Below, piece by piece: positions 21,913 to 33,399 of a DNA stretch of 64,000 nt. The stretch comes from Cyrtodaria siliqua (Eukaryota > Mollusca > Bivalvia > Adapedonta > Hiatellidae). A program made the position numbers and the translations under genes. The notes under the pieces were generated by a model, which had not been told where the DNA came from, did not search any database, and saw only the letters and a list, made by a program, of their open reading frames with translations. The DNA is taken from contig JAWPHD010000089.1 of NCBI GenBank assembly GCA_037043455.1, positions 124,001 to 188,000 of the forward strand. Direction: 5' to 3'. The first letter of the stretch is position 1. Every line of letters begins with the position of its first letter.

Positions 21913-22882
21913 GGCCTAAATTAAAATATTGTTTGTTTGCAGTTTGCGACCGACACACGGCAAATCCGCTTACCCAAACAATTTTTTTATATATTTTATT
22001 TAAAAAAAAATTCCCCAATGTGTTCATCACAAATATTGTTGGTAGTTTCAATTATTTTGGGAAGTTTCATAATGCTCTGATATATTGGATGCTAGGAAAT
22101 AATCTCTGCTGCTATAGTAAATTGAAAGTGTCTACATGACTGACCTTATGAGTGAGAAAAATGTGAGGATGGTGTCTGCAAAAAGGACACTTGATGAGAA
22201 TATTATTCTTTGCAGTAACGTAAACTGAGAAGTGAAATTGACACAGAGTTCAATGTTTATACTTTAACAGGGCTTGACATTGACTTTTTTTTCTACTTGC
22301 CAGAACTTGGAATTTTTTTGTGTGGGAACAATATTTTGGATAAAGTGTATATCTCTACAAACTAATGTTATTTTTGGGCAAGTCACTGTCTAATCCACTT
22401 GCCCAAACTAAATTTCTACTTGCCCCGGGCAAGTGAAAATTTGACCATATTTTTCAAATATTTCTAATGATGATGTGCGAATATTCAATTTATATGTTTT
22501 AGATGAAATATAAAAATAGTGTAGATTGTATGCACTGTATTTGATGTTCATATCTTGTACCAAACAAAAGATTTTGTCATTTGAAACATTACTTCGAAAA
22601 AGTTAGCATCATGCACTGTTTAATAGTTACCAAGTCTATTTCATGTGTCCATAAATGAACATTTGATCAATGTTTTGCATGTTCTGTTAATATTTAACTA
22701 AACCCTTTTTAAAAAAACAACTTTATGGACAACACTAGTGAAGCACACAATATTTGCATGCCGTCGATGGGCATGCGTTAATAATAAGAATGTGTCAAAA
22801 AAATAAAATATCCCTACCTACCGACCCACCCCTAAAAGCCATGGGTCGGAAACTGCAAACAAACAATTTTTTAATAATGGCC
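21913..22882. mobile_element. TIR element with GGCC ends
   Basis: The left end GGCCTAAATTAAAATATTG, then TTTGTTTGCAGTTTGCGACC, is mirrored at the right by GGTCGGAAACTGCAAACAAA and AATAATGGCC. Flanking TTG occurs on both sides (21910-21912 and 22883-22885), a possible 3-bp duplication. The GGCC end and 3-bp duplication suggest PIF/Harbinger, but TTG does not fit TWA. The interior at about 22268-22445 contains an ACTTGCC/GGCAAGT-rich piece beginning CAGGGCTTGACATTGAC, probably a nested CAGGG-ended fragment. Confidence 0.6.
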
Positions 22883-23187
22883 TTGGTTAAGATAGGAAGT
22901 TTCCTATCTGTTTATTAATATGTCTGTGTCCAGAGGGAGCTATCTGGCGTGCAAAATAACTTTTGAATGATAGAAAAGCTGCATTTGAATCGGTTATAGT
23001 ACTACTGTAGTATCGCAATGGTAGTTCCACCAATAGTAACAGTATAACATTAGTCAGAATTAATACGAAAAGTCACCCATAGCCTGCTAACAATATGCAA
23101 TAATGTTAAAGAAACAAACCCGCCAAATAATGGTAAACTACAAAACCGTTTGTCAAAACTCTATCCAGGTGTTCAGGTTACATGTAT

Positions 23188-23525
23188 ATAATATCTCGGT
23201 TCGAGTCCCGGTTGAGGCATGATTTTTTCACCACCTGTTATATTTGGGGATCTGCTGGAGTTATACTGCCATGCATGGATGTCTGATTACATTTCCAGTG
23301 ATAGACATCCTCCTCACAGTTGATGCCTGTAGCTTCCCTGTTGTTGGTATTTGTATTGAGTGTACTAATCATGGTATGAACTATAATCCAACTAATCATG
23401 TATTTGTACTTACCCTGAAACTTCTGTTTATGTTTTGTTGAGTCATTGTCCGGCTGGCTAGCTCAGTCGGTAGAGCATCGGAAGTCCGAAGGTCCCGGGT
23501 TCGAGCCCCGGTCTGGCTGCACATT
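23188..23525 (+). mobile_element. SINE-like sequence with two Pol III box regions
   Basis: GGTTCGAGTCCC at about 23198 is a B box whose head is missing. The body that follows (CCACCTGTTATATTTGGGG, GTTGATGCCTGTAGC) ends at a second, more complete tRNA-like unit at 23447-23520. It could be a dimeric SINE or two adjacent insertions. Confidence 0.5.
23447..23520 (+). other. tRNA-like sequence, probably SINE head and not a working tRNA
   Basis: TAGCTCAGTCGGTAGAGC (D arm and A box) and CCGGGTTCGAGCCCCGG (T arm and B box) are well kept. The anticodon arm does not fold: TCGGA and TCCGA are separated by only two bases. The 5' and 3' ends do not pair as a 7-bp acceptor stem. Confidence 0.55.
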
Positions 23526-23990
23526 TTTCTAGCCCTGTGACATCTAGCCCTCGAATCAGATGATGACAGTAGCACAGAATTTGAAAAATCTCAGGAACTT
23601 GTAAGAACTTATAAAGGCACAAAATGGATCTTAGGGGATTTTAATTATCCAAAATTATCATGGGACTCTGAACATGTGCCTTCTATAAAATCAGGCTGTG
23701 GATTTCACCAACTCTACCAAAGCTTTACAAACATTCTGGATGATCACAACCTTATACAGATGGTAACCCAAAACACCCGACTTGACAACATTCTGGACTT
23801 ATTCCTCACATCAAATGAGACACTCATAAACAAGGTAGAAAAGCAGATCACAACATTATTCTGCAACAGCAAACCTTAAACCTAACATAAACAGACAAAA
23901 AACAAGAAACATAGCTCTTTATCGTAAAGCAAATTGGGAAGGATTCAGACAATTTATAACAGAAGCTAAGGGGAACATTCTACTTAATTA

Positions 23991-25207
23991 GGCCAAATAA
24001 AATTATACCTGTGTTTACTGTAACATCCCTGAAAAAAATAGGGTAGGTAGGTAGGCATTTTATTTTATTTTATTTTTTTATTTTATTTTTTGGCGAAGTT
24101 ACATTTAAGGTGGCGATGAGCTTTGATGAATGGGAAAATGTGGTATTTTAAAAACTACAATAGATAACAATATGAAATTGTGTATGTTTTATTGTTTCCC
24201 AAAAGGCCTGGTAACAACTGGCTTTTTCCCCAAACACTTGCAATTATTACAAAGGGGTAAAACAGTTTTAATTGTTTTCCGCAAGTCCGAAAGAGGGTCA
24301 GCTCCAACAGCAATGAGTACATGAGTCGGCTGGGATCAGTCCAGCTCCATACAGTGTGATCTCCAGTGGGGCCTGACATGTTATGAGTGACTTGACTTCC
24401 ATGCTCTTCCTGAATACCGGTATATGACCGTCAGGAAGGATGGGGGACCCACAGGTGTAGTCCAAATTGACATACATGTAACCAAGAGCAGTTCTTGCCT
24501 CCCAGACAGCTGAACAAATATTCAAAGTTATAATGTCAAATGTTAATTGACCATTTGAATAGTTTTGTAAAAGTGTTTACTTACATGTATATTACTTCTC
24601 TAACATCAGAAAGTAATAAATATTTATAAATTTCTCATGTTAGTTATTATGAGCCTATATTGAGGTTGAGTTCAGAAAATTATTATGGAACGGCATACTT
24701 CTTCAAGAAGTTATAATGCAGTAGTAGTCGATGCCAATTTAATGCTTAGTGCTGAGAAGCAAGTACACATATGCACATTAATAGTACTGTTTTAGAAACA
24801 AACTTACTACAGGTGGCCTGGAACTCGGGGCATTTACCGACCTGTTTTTGGTACTTTTCAAACAATTCAACAATCGATTCTTTATGGAGAGTGCACGCCA
24901 TAACATTAGCGCTTCCATGTGCTGACATTTTTGAAACTGTACAGCCAAAACAGCACTGGGAGATGCCGTTTTGACTGTTTTATACCAGTCCTGTGTACAG
25001 TATACCGTGAAATTTACACACTTTCAAAACCGCACCGCGAAATTGAAAATTGCACCGTGATCTCATGAACATTATTATTTTTCAAATTTCTTTTTTTTTT
25101 TTAATTTTTTTTTTTTTTTTTTTTTTTTAATAAAATAAAAAGGAGTCGGGGGTATTTTCAGAGGGTCGGTCGGGTTACAGTAAACTCAGGTATAATTTTA
25201 TTTGGCC
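23991..25207. mobile_element. PIF/Harbinger-like element, copy 2, with gene cargo
   Basis: The TIRs begin GGCCAAATAAAATTATACC and the element is flanked by TTA on both sides (23988-23990 and 25208-25210). It interrupts the LINE coding sequence. The outer approximately 335 bp (left) and 150 bp (right) match copy 1 at 1239-1745 read inverted. Between GAGTCGGC and CGTGATC this copy has about 700 bp absent from copy 1, containing two exon-like segments on the minus strand. No transposase is seen. Confidence 0.85.
24327..24928 (-). pseudogene. Two-exon gene fragment carried by the Harbinger-like element
   Basis: The first exon, 24928-24808, starts MSAHGSANVMACTLHKES and is followed by the donor TA|GTAAGT. 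The second, 24509 to about 24327, follows a TTTGTTCAG acceptor and reads VWEARTALGYMYVNLDY and onward to ALEITLYGAG-like sequence (here PLEITLYGAGLIPADS). It then runs out of the cargo into element sequence. The 298-bp intron joins the exons in one frame (phase 1), which supports true splicing. About 130 bp upstream of the ATG is included. I do not recognise the protein. It may be a host gene piece captured by the element, or a gene native to the element and deleted from copy 1. Confidence 0.5.
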
Positions 25208-25639
25208 TTACGAAGCAACACCTGTTGAACTTTTGTGGAATAAATTTAAAGATTCACTTCAGTTAGGTATTTCAAAATTTGTACCCACTAAGAAACTAGG
25301 GACTAAATCATCACTGCCATGGCTAAAACAGGAAATTAAAACATTAATCAGGAAAAGAGATCACCTATTTCAAAAACGTAAACAATCAAACAGCAGAGAC
25401 AGAACAAAACTGCACACACAAACTACATTGAAAACATCCTAAACATACAGCAACAAAAACAGGACAAAACAGAATCTTCTAAATTTTCAACCAAGGAACT
25501 TTATAGTCTCATTAAAAATTCCAGACAAGACTCACACGGCATTGCACCACTCAAGGATCAACTTACACAAAACCTCAAATCTAACAACACAGATAAAGCA
25601 AACATACTCAATAGACAAGTTCAGTCAGTATTCTCTCTC

Positions 25640-26446
25640 ATGTCGCCCTTCAGACTAGGACAATCATGTCTAAATGCACTCAACAAAACTAAATATCCAC
25701 AGATGCCAGACATAACAATCAGTAAAAATGGAGTTCACAAACTACTTACAAACCTTAAAACAGACAAAGCAGCAGGACCAGATAACATTAAACCTCTCCT
25801 CCTCAAAGAACTCTCAAATGAAATTGTAGATATTGTCCAAATTATTTTTCAGAAATCTCTTTCAAGTGGCGTACTACCTTCTGACTGGAAGAAAGCGAAT
25901 GTAGCTCCTTTGTACAAAAAGGGTGATACAAGCGACCCAGCAAATTACAGACCTATTTCTCTAACTTGCATTCTATGTAAGCTTCTTGAACATAGTGTTG
26001 CTTCTAACCTATCTTCTCATTTCAAACAGCATATTATACTTTATGATCTTCAACACGGCTTTCGAGAAAGATGTTCCTGCGAAACCCAGCTCCTCGGACT
26101 AGTGGATGACCTCACTAGAAATCTCTCTCTCTTTAAGCAAACTAACTTAATTCTCTTGGATTTTAGTAAAGCCTTTGACAAGGTCAATCATCTTAAACTT
26201 CTCTTTAAACTTCATGAACATGGTGCCTTACCCGCTGTTACTAAGTGGATTCACTCCTTCCTCATTGGTAGATCTCAAACTGTTGTTCTAGAAGGGGATA
26301 CTTCTTCTGAGGTACCTGTAACATCTGGTGTGCCACAAGGCTCTGTTCTCGGACCCCTTCTCTTTCTTCTTTACATAAATGATCTCCCTGACTCTATAGC
26401 CTCACAAGTGAGATTATTTGCAGATGACACCGCAGTCTACATCACT
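25640..26446 (+). pseudogene. LINE-1 reverse transcriptase core
   Basis: The RT palm and fingers are visible in order: PDITISKNGVHKLL, DKAAGPDNI, ANYRPISLTCILCKLLE, HGFRERCSCETQLL, ILLDFSKAFDKVNH (motif A), GVPQGSVLGPLLFLLYIND (motif B) and LFADDTAVYI (motif C, catalytic aspartates). The core is uninterrupted for about 270 codons, then is cut right after the FADD box by a CAG-ended element. The downstream thumb and C-terminal part resumes at 27756. Confidence 0.9.
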
Positions 26447-27463
26447 CAGGGGACAAAATATATTTTACTGTATACTCGTCCTTTAGGACGAGTGGCATTG
26501 ACATGTTACTCGTCCTTATAGGATGTTTACTCGTCCTGCTCTGATTGTAAAAGTTCATAAGTAAAGTAGTCAGATACATGTACCATCATTTAACACTATT
26601 ATCATGATTATAGATAAATAAAACAAAGGGAAACATCATGTATTTTGTTTTTTTCTTTATAATATAAATCAATGAAAAGTATGGAACTTAGACCAGTATT
26701 ATAGATGAGTATATTCATATTCATATACTATAGTTCACTACAGTCTGATCATGGCCATTACAGTTAGTCTGGCATGGTATATATGTTCCCCTTTTCCTGT
26801 AAAAAATGTTCTTCTTAGAAAAAAAACAGCAGGAATTGCAAAAGGAAAACAGCATACTTTTTGCAATTTCCCTTCCTGAAGGCCCTGGTCCCAGTCACCT
26901 AAAATGGGACTAGTGGCCTTAAACTCCCTGACTCTATAGCCTCACAAGTGAGATTATTTGCAGATGACACCGCAGTCTACATCACTCAGGGGACGAAATA
27001 TATTTTACTGTATACTCGTCCTGTAGGACGAGTGGCATTGACATGTTACTCGTCCTTATAGTATGTTTACTCGTCCTGCTCTGATTGTAAAAGTTCATAA
27101 GTAAAGTAGTCAGATACATGTACCATCATTTAACACTATTATCATGATTATAGATAAATAAAACAAAGGGAAACATCATGTGTTTTGTTTTTTTCTTTAT
27201 AATATAAATCAATGAAAATTATGAAACTTAGACCAGTATTATAGATGAGTATATTCATATTCATATTCTATAGTTCACTACAGTCTGATCATGGCCATTA
27301 CAGTTAGTCTGGCATGGTATATATGTTCCCCTTTTCCTGTGAAAAATTTTCTTCTTAAAAAAACCCCAGCAGGAATTGCAAAAGGAAAACAGCATACTTT
27401 TTGCAATTTCCCTTCCTGAAGGCCCTGGTCCCAGTTACCTAAAATGGGACTAGTGGCCTTAAA
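26384..27463. repeat. 540-bp tandem duplication across the LINE/element junction
   Basis: 26384-26923 and 26924-27463 match end to end with about 14-18 differences by hand count (around 97%). The unit includes 63 bp of LINE RT (with the FADD box) and the left part of the CAG-ended element. The duplication therefore came after that element's insertion. Confidence 0.9.
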
Positions 27464-27755
27464 GATCCCCGCCCGTGAAAGTGTTATTTGTAAAACATCA
27501 AATACCGTAACGTTCGCGCTCCATGAAATTAGAACGGGAGCCGCATTTTTATTTTATTTTATCGCTGAATAAACAGAGTTGCAACTATTTACTGAATTTA
27601 ATAGCTTAATAAACTATGTAAGAGTTATTTTCTTTGTTGTTTTTTTCTACTGAAATGTTACTCGTCCTCTCGGACGACTGATTCATGGGTTTCACTCGTC
27701 CGGATTCAAATTTCACTGGTCAATACGAGCGGACGAGTGGAATTTTCGTGCCCTG
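26447..27755. mobile_element. CAGGG-ended element inserted in LINE-1, internally duplicated
   Basis: The left end CAGGGGACAAAATAT and inverted right end CAGGGCACGAAAAT are flanked by the direct repeat TCACT (26442-26446, 27756-27760). Both ends carry several ACTCGTCC/GGACGAGT words, a subterminal repeat pattern as in hAT elements. The 5-bp duplication is atypical for classical hAT. No transposase is present. The span contains part of a 540-bp tandem duplication. Confidence 0.8.
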
Positions 27756-29030
27756 TCACTATAAATAACCCGTCTGACTGTCAAACCCTACAATCTGATC
27801 TTCTTCTTCTTGAGAAATGGGAGTCCAAGTGGGACATGGAGTTCAATCCCAGTATATGTCAAGTTCTCCATATAACCAGAAATAAAAACTCCCTAAAACA
27901 CCAATATAAACTTCATAGTCAAACACTAGAAGCGCTGTCGGATGCAAAATATCTAGGCATGGACATATCTCATGATTTATCCTGGAACACACATATTAAT
28001 CGCATCACAACAACAGCAAACAGAACTTTAGGCTTCCTAAAAAGAAACATACCCACAAAACACGAAAAAGTACGCGAACTTGCATATACCACTCTCGTTA
28101 GACCACAACTGGAATACGCATCCACAGTCTGGTCACCATACACTCTCATTAACATAAATAAAGTATAAATTATACAACGCTGCGCAGTCAGATGGGTAAA
28201 AAACAACTATTCACCATATCACAGTGTAACAGATATGCAAACAAATCTTGGCTGGAGAACACTTAAAGACTGAAGAACTGACTCAAAATGGTTAATGTTT
28301 TATAAAATAGTCCATCACAAGGTTGAAATTCCAATGCCTCCTTATCTCCAACACCCTATCAGAATGACCAGGCACATGCACCCGAATTCTCTTATACAAA
28401 TGCAAACTTTTACAAATTTTCTTTTTTCCCCCACACAGTCACACTATGGAATTCTCTTCCTCATAGTATTGCTGTCCTGCCAAACATAGATATGTTTAGG
28501 CAGTCAGTCAGCCAGTTGAATCACCATTGAGATCCGAAAGTTGTTGTTTTTAAACTCTTTTTTATTTCTTTTATTAACACTCCTTTACTTTACCTTTTTA
28601 CTTAGATAGTCTTATCTATCTACCCATATGAAAAAAAAGGGGTAACAAAACACTATAACAAAACATGAATGCTATACTAGTATTTTATTAGTGCAGAATT
28701 AGTATCACAAATGACATGCAAATGAGGTTAACAAAATACTAATAAAACACTAACAAAACACTATTAACAAAACACCAATAAAACACTGTTTAATAACAAA
28801 ATACTAATGCTGTACTGAAATCTGAATATTAACAAAACACCAATAAAATACTGAAACAAAACACTAATAAAAGACTCCTAACAAAACATCAATGCAACAC
28901 TGTTAACAAAACATCAATGCAACACTGTTAACAAAACATCAATGCAACACTGTTAACAAAACATCAATGCAACACTTAACAAAACATCAATGAAACACTG
29001 TTAACAAAACACTAATAATGTACTGTTTGG

Positions 29031-29347
29031 CTGGTGTGGCACAGTCGGTAGCGCGGCGGATTTGTAACCGGAGGCCCCGGGTTCAATCCTCCGTGGTGCC
29101 ACCGAGTTCCGTCGGTGTGTTCTTGGGCAAGACACTTTTCCTTAGCCTCGTCCGTCGGATGGAGACGTAAACCGGGCGGTCCCGTGTATCGGTCTATCCT
29201 CCGAGCACGTTAAAGAACCATAGGAATCTATTTGATAATAAGAGAAGGGCAGGTTCCCGGATTCCTATGTATCCTTCCCCTCTCTCTGGGGCGGCTCTAA
29301 ATAACCTATACTGTGTTGATGAGCTGTTAAACAACATTCAATTCAAT
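29031..29347 (+). mobile_element. SINE-A, full-length copy
   Basis: The tRNA-like head has A box TGGCACAGTCGG (29037-29048) and B box GGTTCAATCC (29080-29089). The conserved body follows: GTGTGTTCTTGGGCAAGACA, GATGGAGACGTAAACCGGGC, CTATCCTCCGAGCACGTTAA and GTGTTGATGAGCTGTTAAAC. The tail is ATTCAATTCAATT. ACTGTT flanks both sides as a likely target duplication. It is inserted in the low-complexity array of the 4.3-kb element. Confidence 0.85.
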
Positions 29348-29450
29348 TAACTGTTCAGCAAAACACATATAGAATACTTTTAACAAAATACTAATAAAAC
29401 ACTAACAAAATTAATACAAAAAATACATATTTAACAAAACATACACAAAA

Positions 29451-30838
29451 TCGGTAAAAATAATAGTCAGTTTGTGTATATCATGCATCAAAACAATAAA
29501 CAAAGGAGAGAAAATGTCAATAATTGACAAATGCCCCCAAAACATGTGTGACCTATGACCCTAAGAGTGACCTTGGTCTTTGTGGGAAAAAATAAATAAA
29601 ATTTAAGACAATTAAAAAACTGAACACAACCTACTTGTCGACATTAACATTAAGAACTGCTTCAAAATAATGTGTTATCCTTGTATGTCTCTTTTACTTT
29701 AGACAGTCACAAGCCTATCTCTACAACTCATGTGGAGTTTTGACTGTTACAGCATTAGATGAAAAAATATATTGTGAAAAATAATAATAAACAGTTTTGC
29801 ATCCAATGGTAAATCCATTTTCACTGTCCATTCTTCCATTCAACTTGAAGACTGTTGTCTAGATCTCAAACCCTGAAAGTGAATGTAAATAGTTTTATGT
29901 TAATAGTTGTTTATGAATTTATAATATTTTTGATAATAAGGCAATCAAAATGTATAAATATACAGCTTTAAAGTATTATTTGTAATTGTTAAACTGTCAT
30001 GCTATTACACTTTTGGCATAATTATTTGAGTTCTAATAATTTATAGTTTGGTATGGTATATTGGTATAAAGTATCTATTAAAGGAACATATATTATGAGT
30101 AAATTATAACCATGCACTGTCATAAAACAGTAAATTCATCAAATTACATCATATAGTCAACTATTATGTTACCAACACTTTTAAGTTCACATCTTGTCAT
30201 ACAAGTTTTTTTTAAGTACATACAAAAGATTATTTAAACAAACATTATACTTACCATTATGTAATAAGAAATCAAATTAATCATTGTCCTGATGTAAACT
30301 TCAATGTTGTGCAACTGTCAGACATAATCAGCAGGAGCTATAATCCTTAATTTGATCAGCTGAAAGAAATTTAAATTAGCATGAGTTCTACTTTATCACT
30401 GTTCTTATATAAGACATACAGATGAATATATATGCACGAATCAGATGAAACATTAACTTCAGTAAAGAAATTAGCTCATAAAACAACTAAGTAAACAATT
30501 AATTTCAGAGCTTTCTCAATTAGCAACCATATAAACATAAAGGAAGAATGTCTTGCCATAATGTAATATTAATAGTAGGAGAGGTTTAAAGTAAGTTACT
30601 TACCTGAATAATCACAAAATATATAGTGTTCTTTAATTCCTGCCTGTGTTTCTGGTTGAGTTTAAAATCCATCAATGCATTAAATGTTTCATTATAGTTT
30701 TTTATGTTCCACCATTTGTTTTTCATTGTAACCAGCTAGGTCTTCAACTAATTTACATTAAGTGTACATTCTGTAATTATTCAAGTTTAAAAATCCTAGA
30801 GTGCACATGTTTCTTCATAACAAGCTTTGTATACATTT
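29451..30838. other. Interior of the 4.3-kb element, AT-rich, no assigned content
   Basis: No coding domain, SINE or tandem repeat is recognised. Short open frames look random. Confidence 0.4.
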
Positions 30839-31027
30839 TCAGTTTTTCAAATCCGAACTGCTAAATGTAAACCAATCCACACCTAGACTTGAGTTAGAGG
30901 CAATTTGTAGGGTTTGCAGGTTTTTATTCTGAGCTGCCATATACAACATATAATGCCAGATGGATAATGGATGGTCAGTTCCCCCTAAGTTCCCCAACAT
31001 CTGTTTAGCGTTATCTAGACATTTCAT
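30839..31027 (-). other. Short open frame of unknown meaning
   Basis: A 62-codon minus-strand frame (MKCLDNAKQMLGNLGGTDHP..., ending FTFSSSDLKN) has more balanced composition than its AT-rich surroundings, and a TTTCAG acceptor-like site lies just upstream of the ATG. I do not recognise it. It could be a terminal exon carried by the 4.3-kb element or chance. Confidence 0.2.
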
Positions 31028-31735
31028 GTCTGAAAGGTTGGGAGACTGGCAACAATTATAAAGGAATCAGGACAACTGAAATGGACGTGCTACAAAACAA
31101 ACAGAGTATGGTCCCATCTTGTTGGTTGATTCAACATCGGGATGTACCATACTCTATCTACAGTAATACTTTTATATGACTGAATTAGTATATTAAAATA
31201 TTCTTTCAATATTGACAAAGATATGTCTTGCCTCTTTTAACATGACTCATGCAATTGATGAATCAAACTGTGCCCTACAGTAAATAAAGTGGTACTATGG
31301 CAAGTCTATATTCCTGCAAGCGTTCTCAGTGACTTAATGATCAGCTCCAAGGTAATGGGGGATCATCAGTTAATTAGGAAATTATGAATCTACATATTAG
31401 CTCTGGTTAATTAAACATTCATTACGGGCTTATCACAATGCTGAATTGAACATTTGGATAAAATGTCAAATGATATACATCTTAATTGTTACAAGTCAAT
31501 AAAATTTATTTCTGCAAATCTACTAAATATTTAATTTAAATAACTTATTATAAAAATTTATTCTTTCTAACTATTATCAATTGTAATGTCATAAACAGAA
31601 TCCCAAAATGTGACAATGAAATAAGTTTAATAATAATTTAATTTTAATTGCAGACTTATTTTTATATTATAATTTATAAATATCTACTGTTTAAATATTT
31701 TGATTCATATGGATGTGTGGAAGTCATAGAACAAA

Positions 31736-31925
31736 TACACTGAATGTTGTTTAACGGCTCAGCCATCAACACAGTATATGTTATTTAGAGTCACCCAGAG
31801 AGAGGGGAAGGATACATAGGAATCCGGGAACCTGCCCTACTCTTATCATCGAATAGATTCCTATGGTTCTTTAACGTGCTCGGAGGATAGACCGATACAC
31901 GGGACCGCCCGGTTTACGTCAACAT
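31736..31925 (-). mobile_element. SINE-A fragment (3' part)
   Basis: The minus strand carries the SINE-A tail (AACCGGGCGGTCCCGTGTAT, CTATCCTCCGAGCACGTTAA, GGAATCTATTCGATGATAAG) down to the GTGTTGATGGC end region. The head is absent, so it is 5'-truncated. Confidence 0.75.
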
Positions 31926-32054
31926 CATAGAACAAATAATAATTAGCATTACATCTGCTAGTTTCATTTTCAAGTATTATTTTCAACGTAATTTGTTAAA
32001 GCGCACACTTGTTTTATCAGGGAGTAAGTATACATACTCCCTGGTTTTATCGAG

Positions 32055-32340
32055 AAAATTCTTAAAGTCCACTTTTTCCATTGATTTCCATCCCCCAAAA
32101 TGTTTGTTATTTTCCATGCTATTTTCCATCATTTATTTTCTCCAACTTTCCATGGGATTTTTCATTTTACCATGGAAATCCATGGCAATGTTTCCTGATG
32201 TCAGATAAAATCCATGGAATAATGGTACGATGGATTTTTTTTAAGATTTCACGGAAGTCTATGAAATTCCATCCAATTCCATTCCAACTTCCATAGAATC
32301 TATGGATTTCCATGGAAACTGCTTCATCTAGAGATATGTG
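32055..32340. repeat. Cluster of TCCATGGAA-like words
   Basis: TTTCCATGG, CCATGGAAATCCATGG, ATCCATGGAA and TTCCAT words recur about 15 times in 285 bp on both strands. It is a degenerate, partly palindromic simple repeat. I assign no function. Confidence 0.5.
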
Positions 32341-32385
32341 TTGAAAATGACGTAAAACATCAAACAAACAAACAAATACCTTGTA
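32341..32385 (+). mobile_element. SINE-B tail fragment
   Basis: TGACGTAAAACATCAAACAA then ACAAACAAATA matches the SINE-B 3' end only. Confidence 0.45.
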
Positions 32386-32998
32386 ACATAAATGACTAAA
32401 TCCACAATTAAATATATATATTCATTTGTCTTAGTGACTATGTATTATGCGGCTTAGATTTCAGCATGAAGATAATAAAGTGCTCAAAGTGCTAAAGTAA
32501 TTCCACATCTGTTTTTATTCTCAAGTGCAATGTAACACTAATACTGTATTCTTACATGAATATAAGTTTAATGCAACACTAATGCTGTACTCTTACATAA
32601 AGAGAAGTCTAATGAAACACTAATTCTGTACTCCGACTTAAGGTATAAAGTCTAATGCAACACTAATTCTGTACTTTTACACAAAGAGAAGTCTAATGTA
32701 ACACTAATGCTATACTCCAACTTAATGTTTAAGACTAATGAAACACTATCAAAACATCTTTACCATTTTCTAAGTTAATGAAACATCAATAAAACATTTT
32801 TCTAAAAAGTGAAGAATTGATGTTTCATTAAATGTGATACTAATAAAACACTCTAACAAAATACTAAAGAGTGTTTTGTTAGTATTTTATTAATGCAGAA
32901 TTAGTATTTTGTTAAGATTTTTTTTCATATGGGTACTTTTAACTTTTCTCACTATTCTCACCGACAAACGCAGTTTTTCCTGCTTAAAATACCCGCGG

Positions 32999-33020
32999 GG
33001 GAGAGAGAGAGAGAGAGCCT

Positions 33021-33051
<31 letters not shown>

Positions 33052-33070
33052 CAGACAGACAGACAGACAA
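32999..33070. repeat. (GA)n/(GACA)n microsatellite
   Basis: An interrupted (GAGA)n run is followed by about six ACAG units. It is adjacent to the right end of the 4.3-kb element. Confidence 0.9.
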
Positions 33071-33399
33071 TAATGTATATATATATAAATGTTGATAAAG
33101 GTCTGTTCACTAAATCTTAAAATACCCGTGATTGAATGTGCATAAAATGAATTATAAGTTGGTAACTCTTAATTCGACGCTCCTGCATTGGGGTTTGGTC
33201 TGGCTGGTTAAAGACACATTTCCCAACTGAATGTAGTTGTTGAAAAATCATGGATAGTATGCTTTTTAACTGCTTACTTCTCGCTGACTGATTACCACAG
33301 AGACATTATATTGAGGCCCCATCACAGTTTTTTTCTTTTCATATACTATTACCTTAGTTTTTGATATAAAATATAAAATATAACTAAAAACACTATATG

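Larger units (their letters stand above)
23550..28530 (+). pseudogene. LINE-1 copy: decayed non-LTR retrotransposon ORF2 (EN-RT)
   Basis: A 5'-truncated copy of a CR1/Jockey-type LINE. Its polyprotein combined an apurinic-type endonuclease and a reverse transcriptase that copied its own RNA at the target site (family knowledge). The endonuclease C-terminal half shows WILGDFNYP near 23620-23650 and, after a frameshift, an ADHN motif near 23850. The RT follows at 25640-26446 and resumes at 27756 with YLGMDISHDLSW. The C-terminus LPNIDMFRQSVSQLNHH ends at TGA 28528-28530. Frameshifts, stops, a Harbinger-like insertion and a CAG-ended insertion destroy it. Removing the two insertions by eye brings the flanking coding sequence together. 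Confidence 0.85.
28623..32933. mobile_element. 4.3-kb TIR element with subterminal AACAAAACACTAAT arrays
   Basis: A perfect 16-bp inverted repeat, CCCATATGAAAAAAAA, bounds the region and TA lies outside each end (28621-28622, 32934-32935). Both ends inside carry long runs of words like AACAAAACACTAATAAAACA (28640-29030, 29350-29450 and, inverted in part, 32515-32915). The TA duplication suggests Tc1/mariner or a related superfamily. No transposase is recognised. It hosts a SINE-A and a SINE-A fragment. The pairing of two ends 4.3 kb apart is an inference. Confidence 0.5.

Noticed and set aside
23447..23520. A functional tRNA gene
   Set aside because: D and T arms look good, but the anticodon arm and acceptor stem do not fold, and SINE-like sequence precedes it.
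32015..32045. CAGGGAGTAAGTATACATACTCCCTG near-palindrome as an operator-like site
   Set aside because: A related word near 49388 shows it is a dispersed repeat piece. There is no regulatory context.
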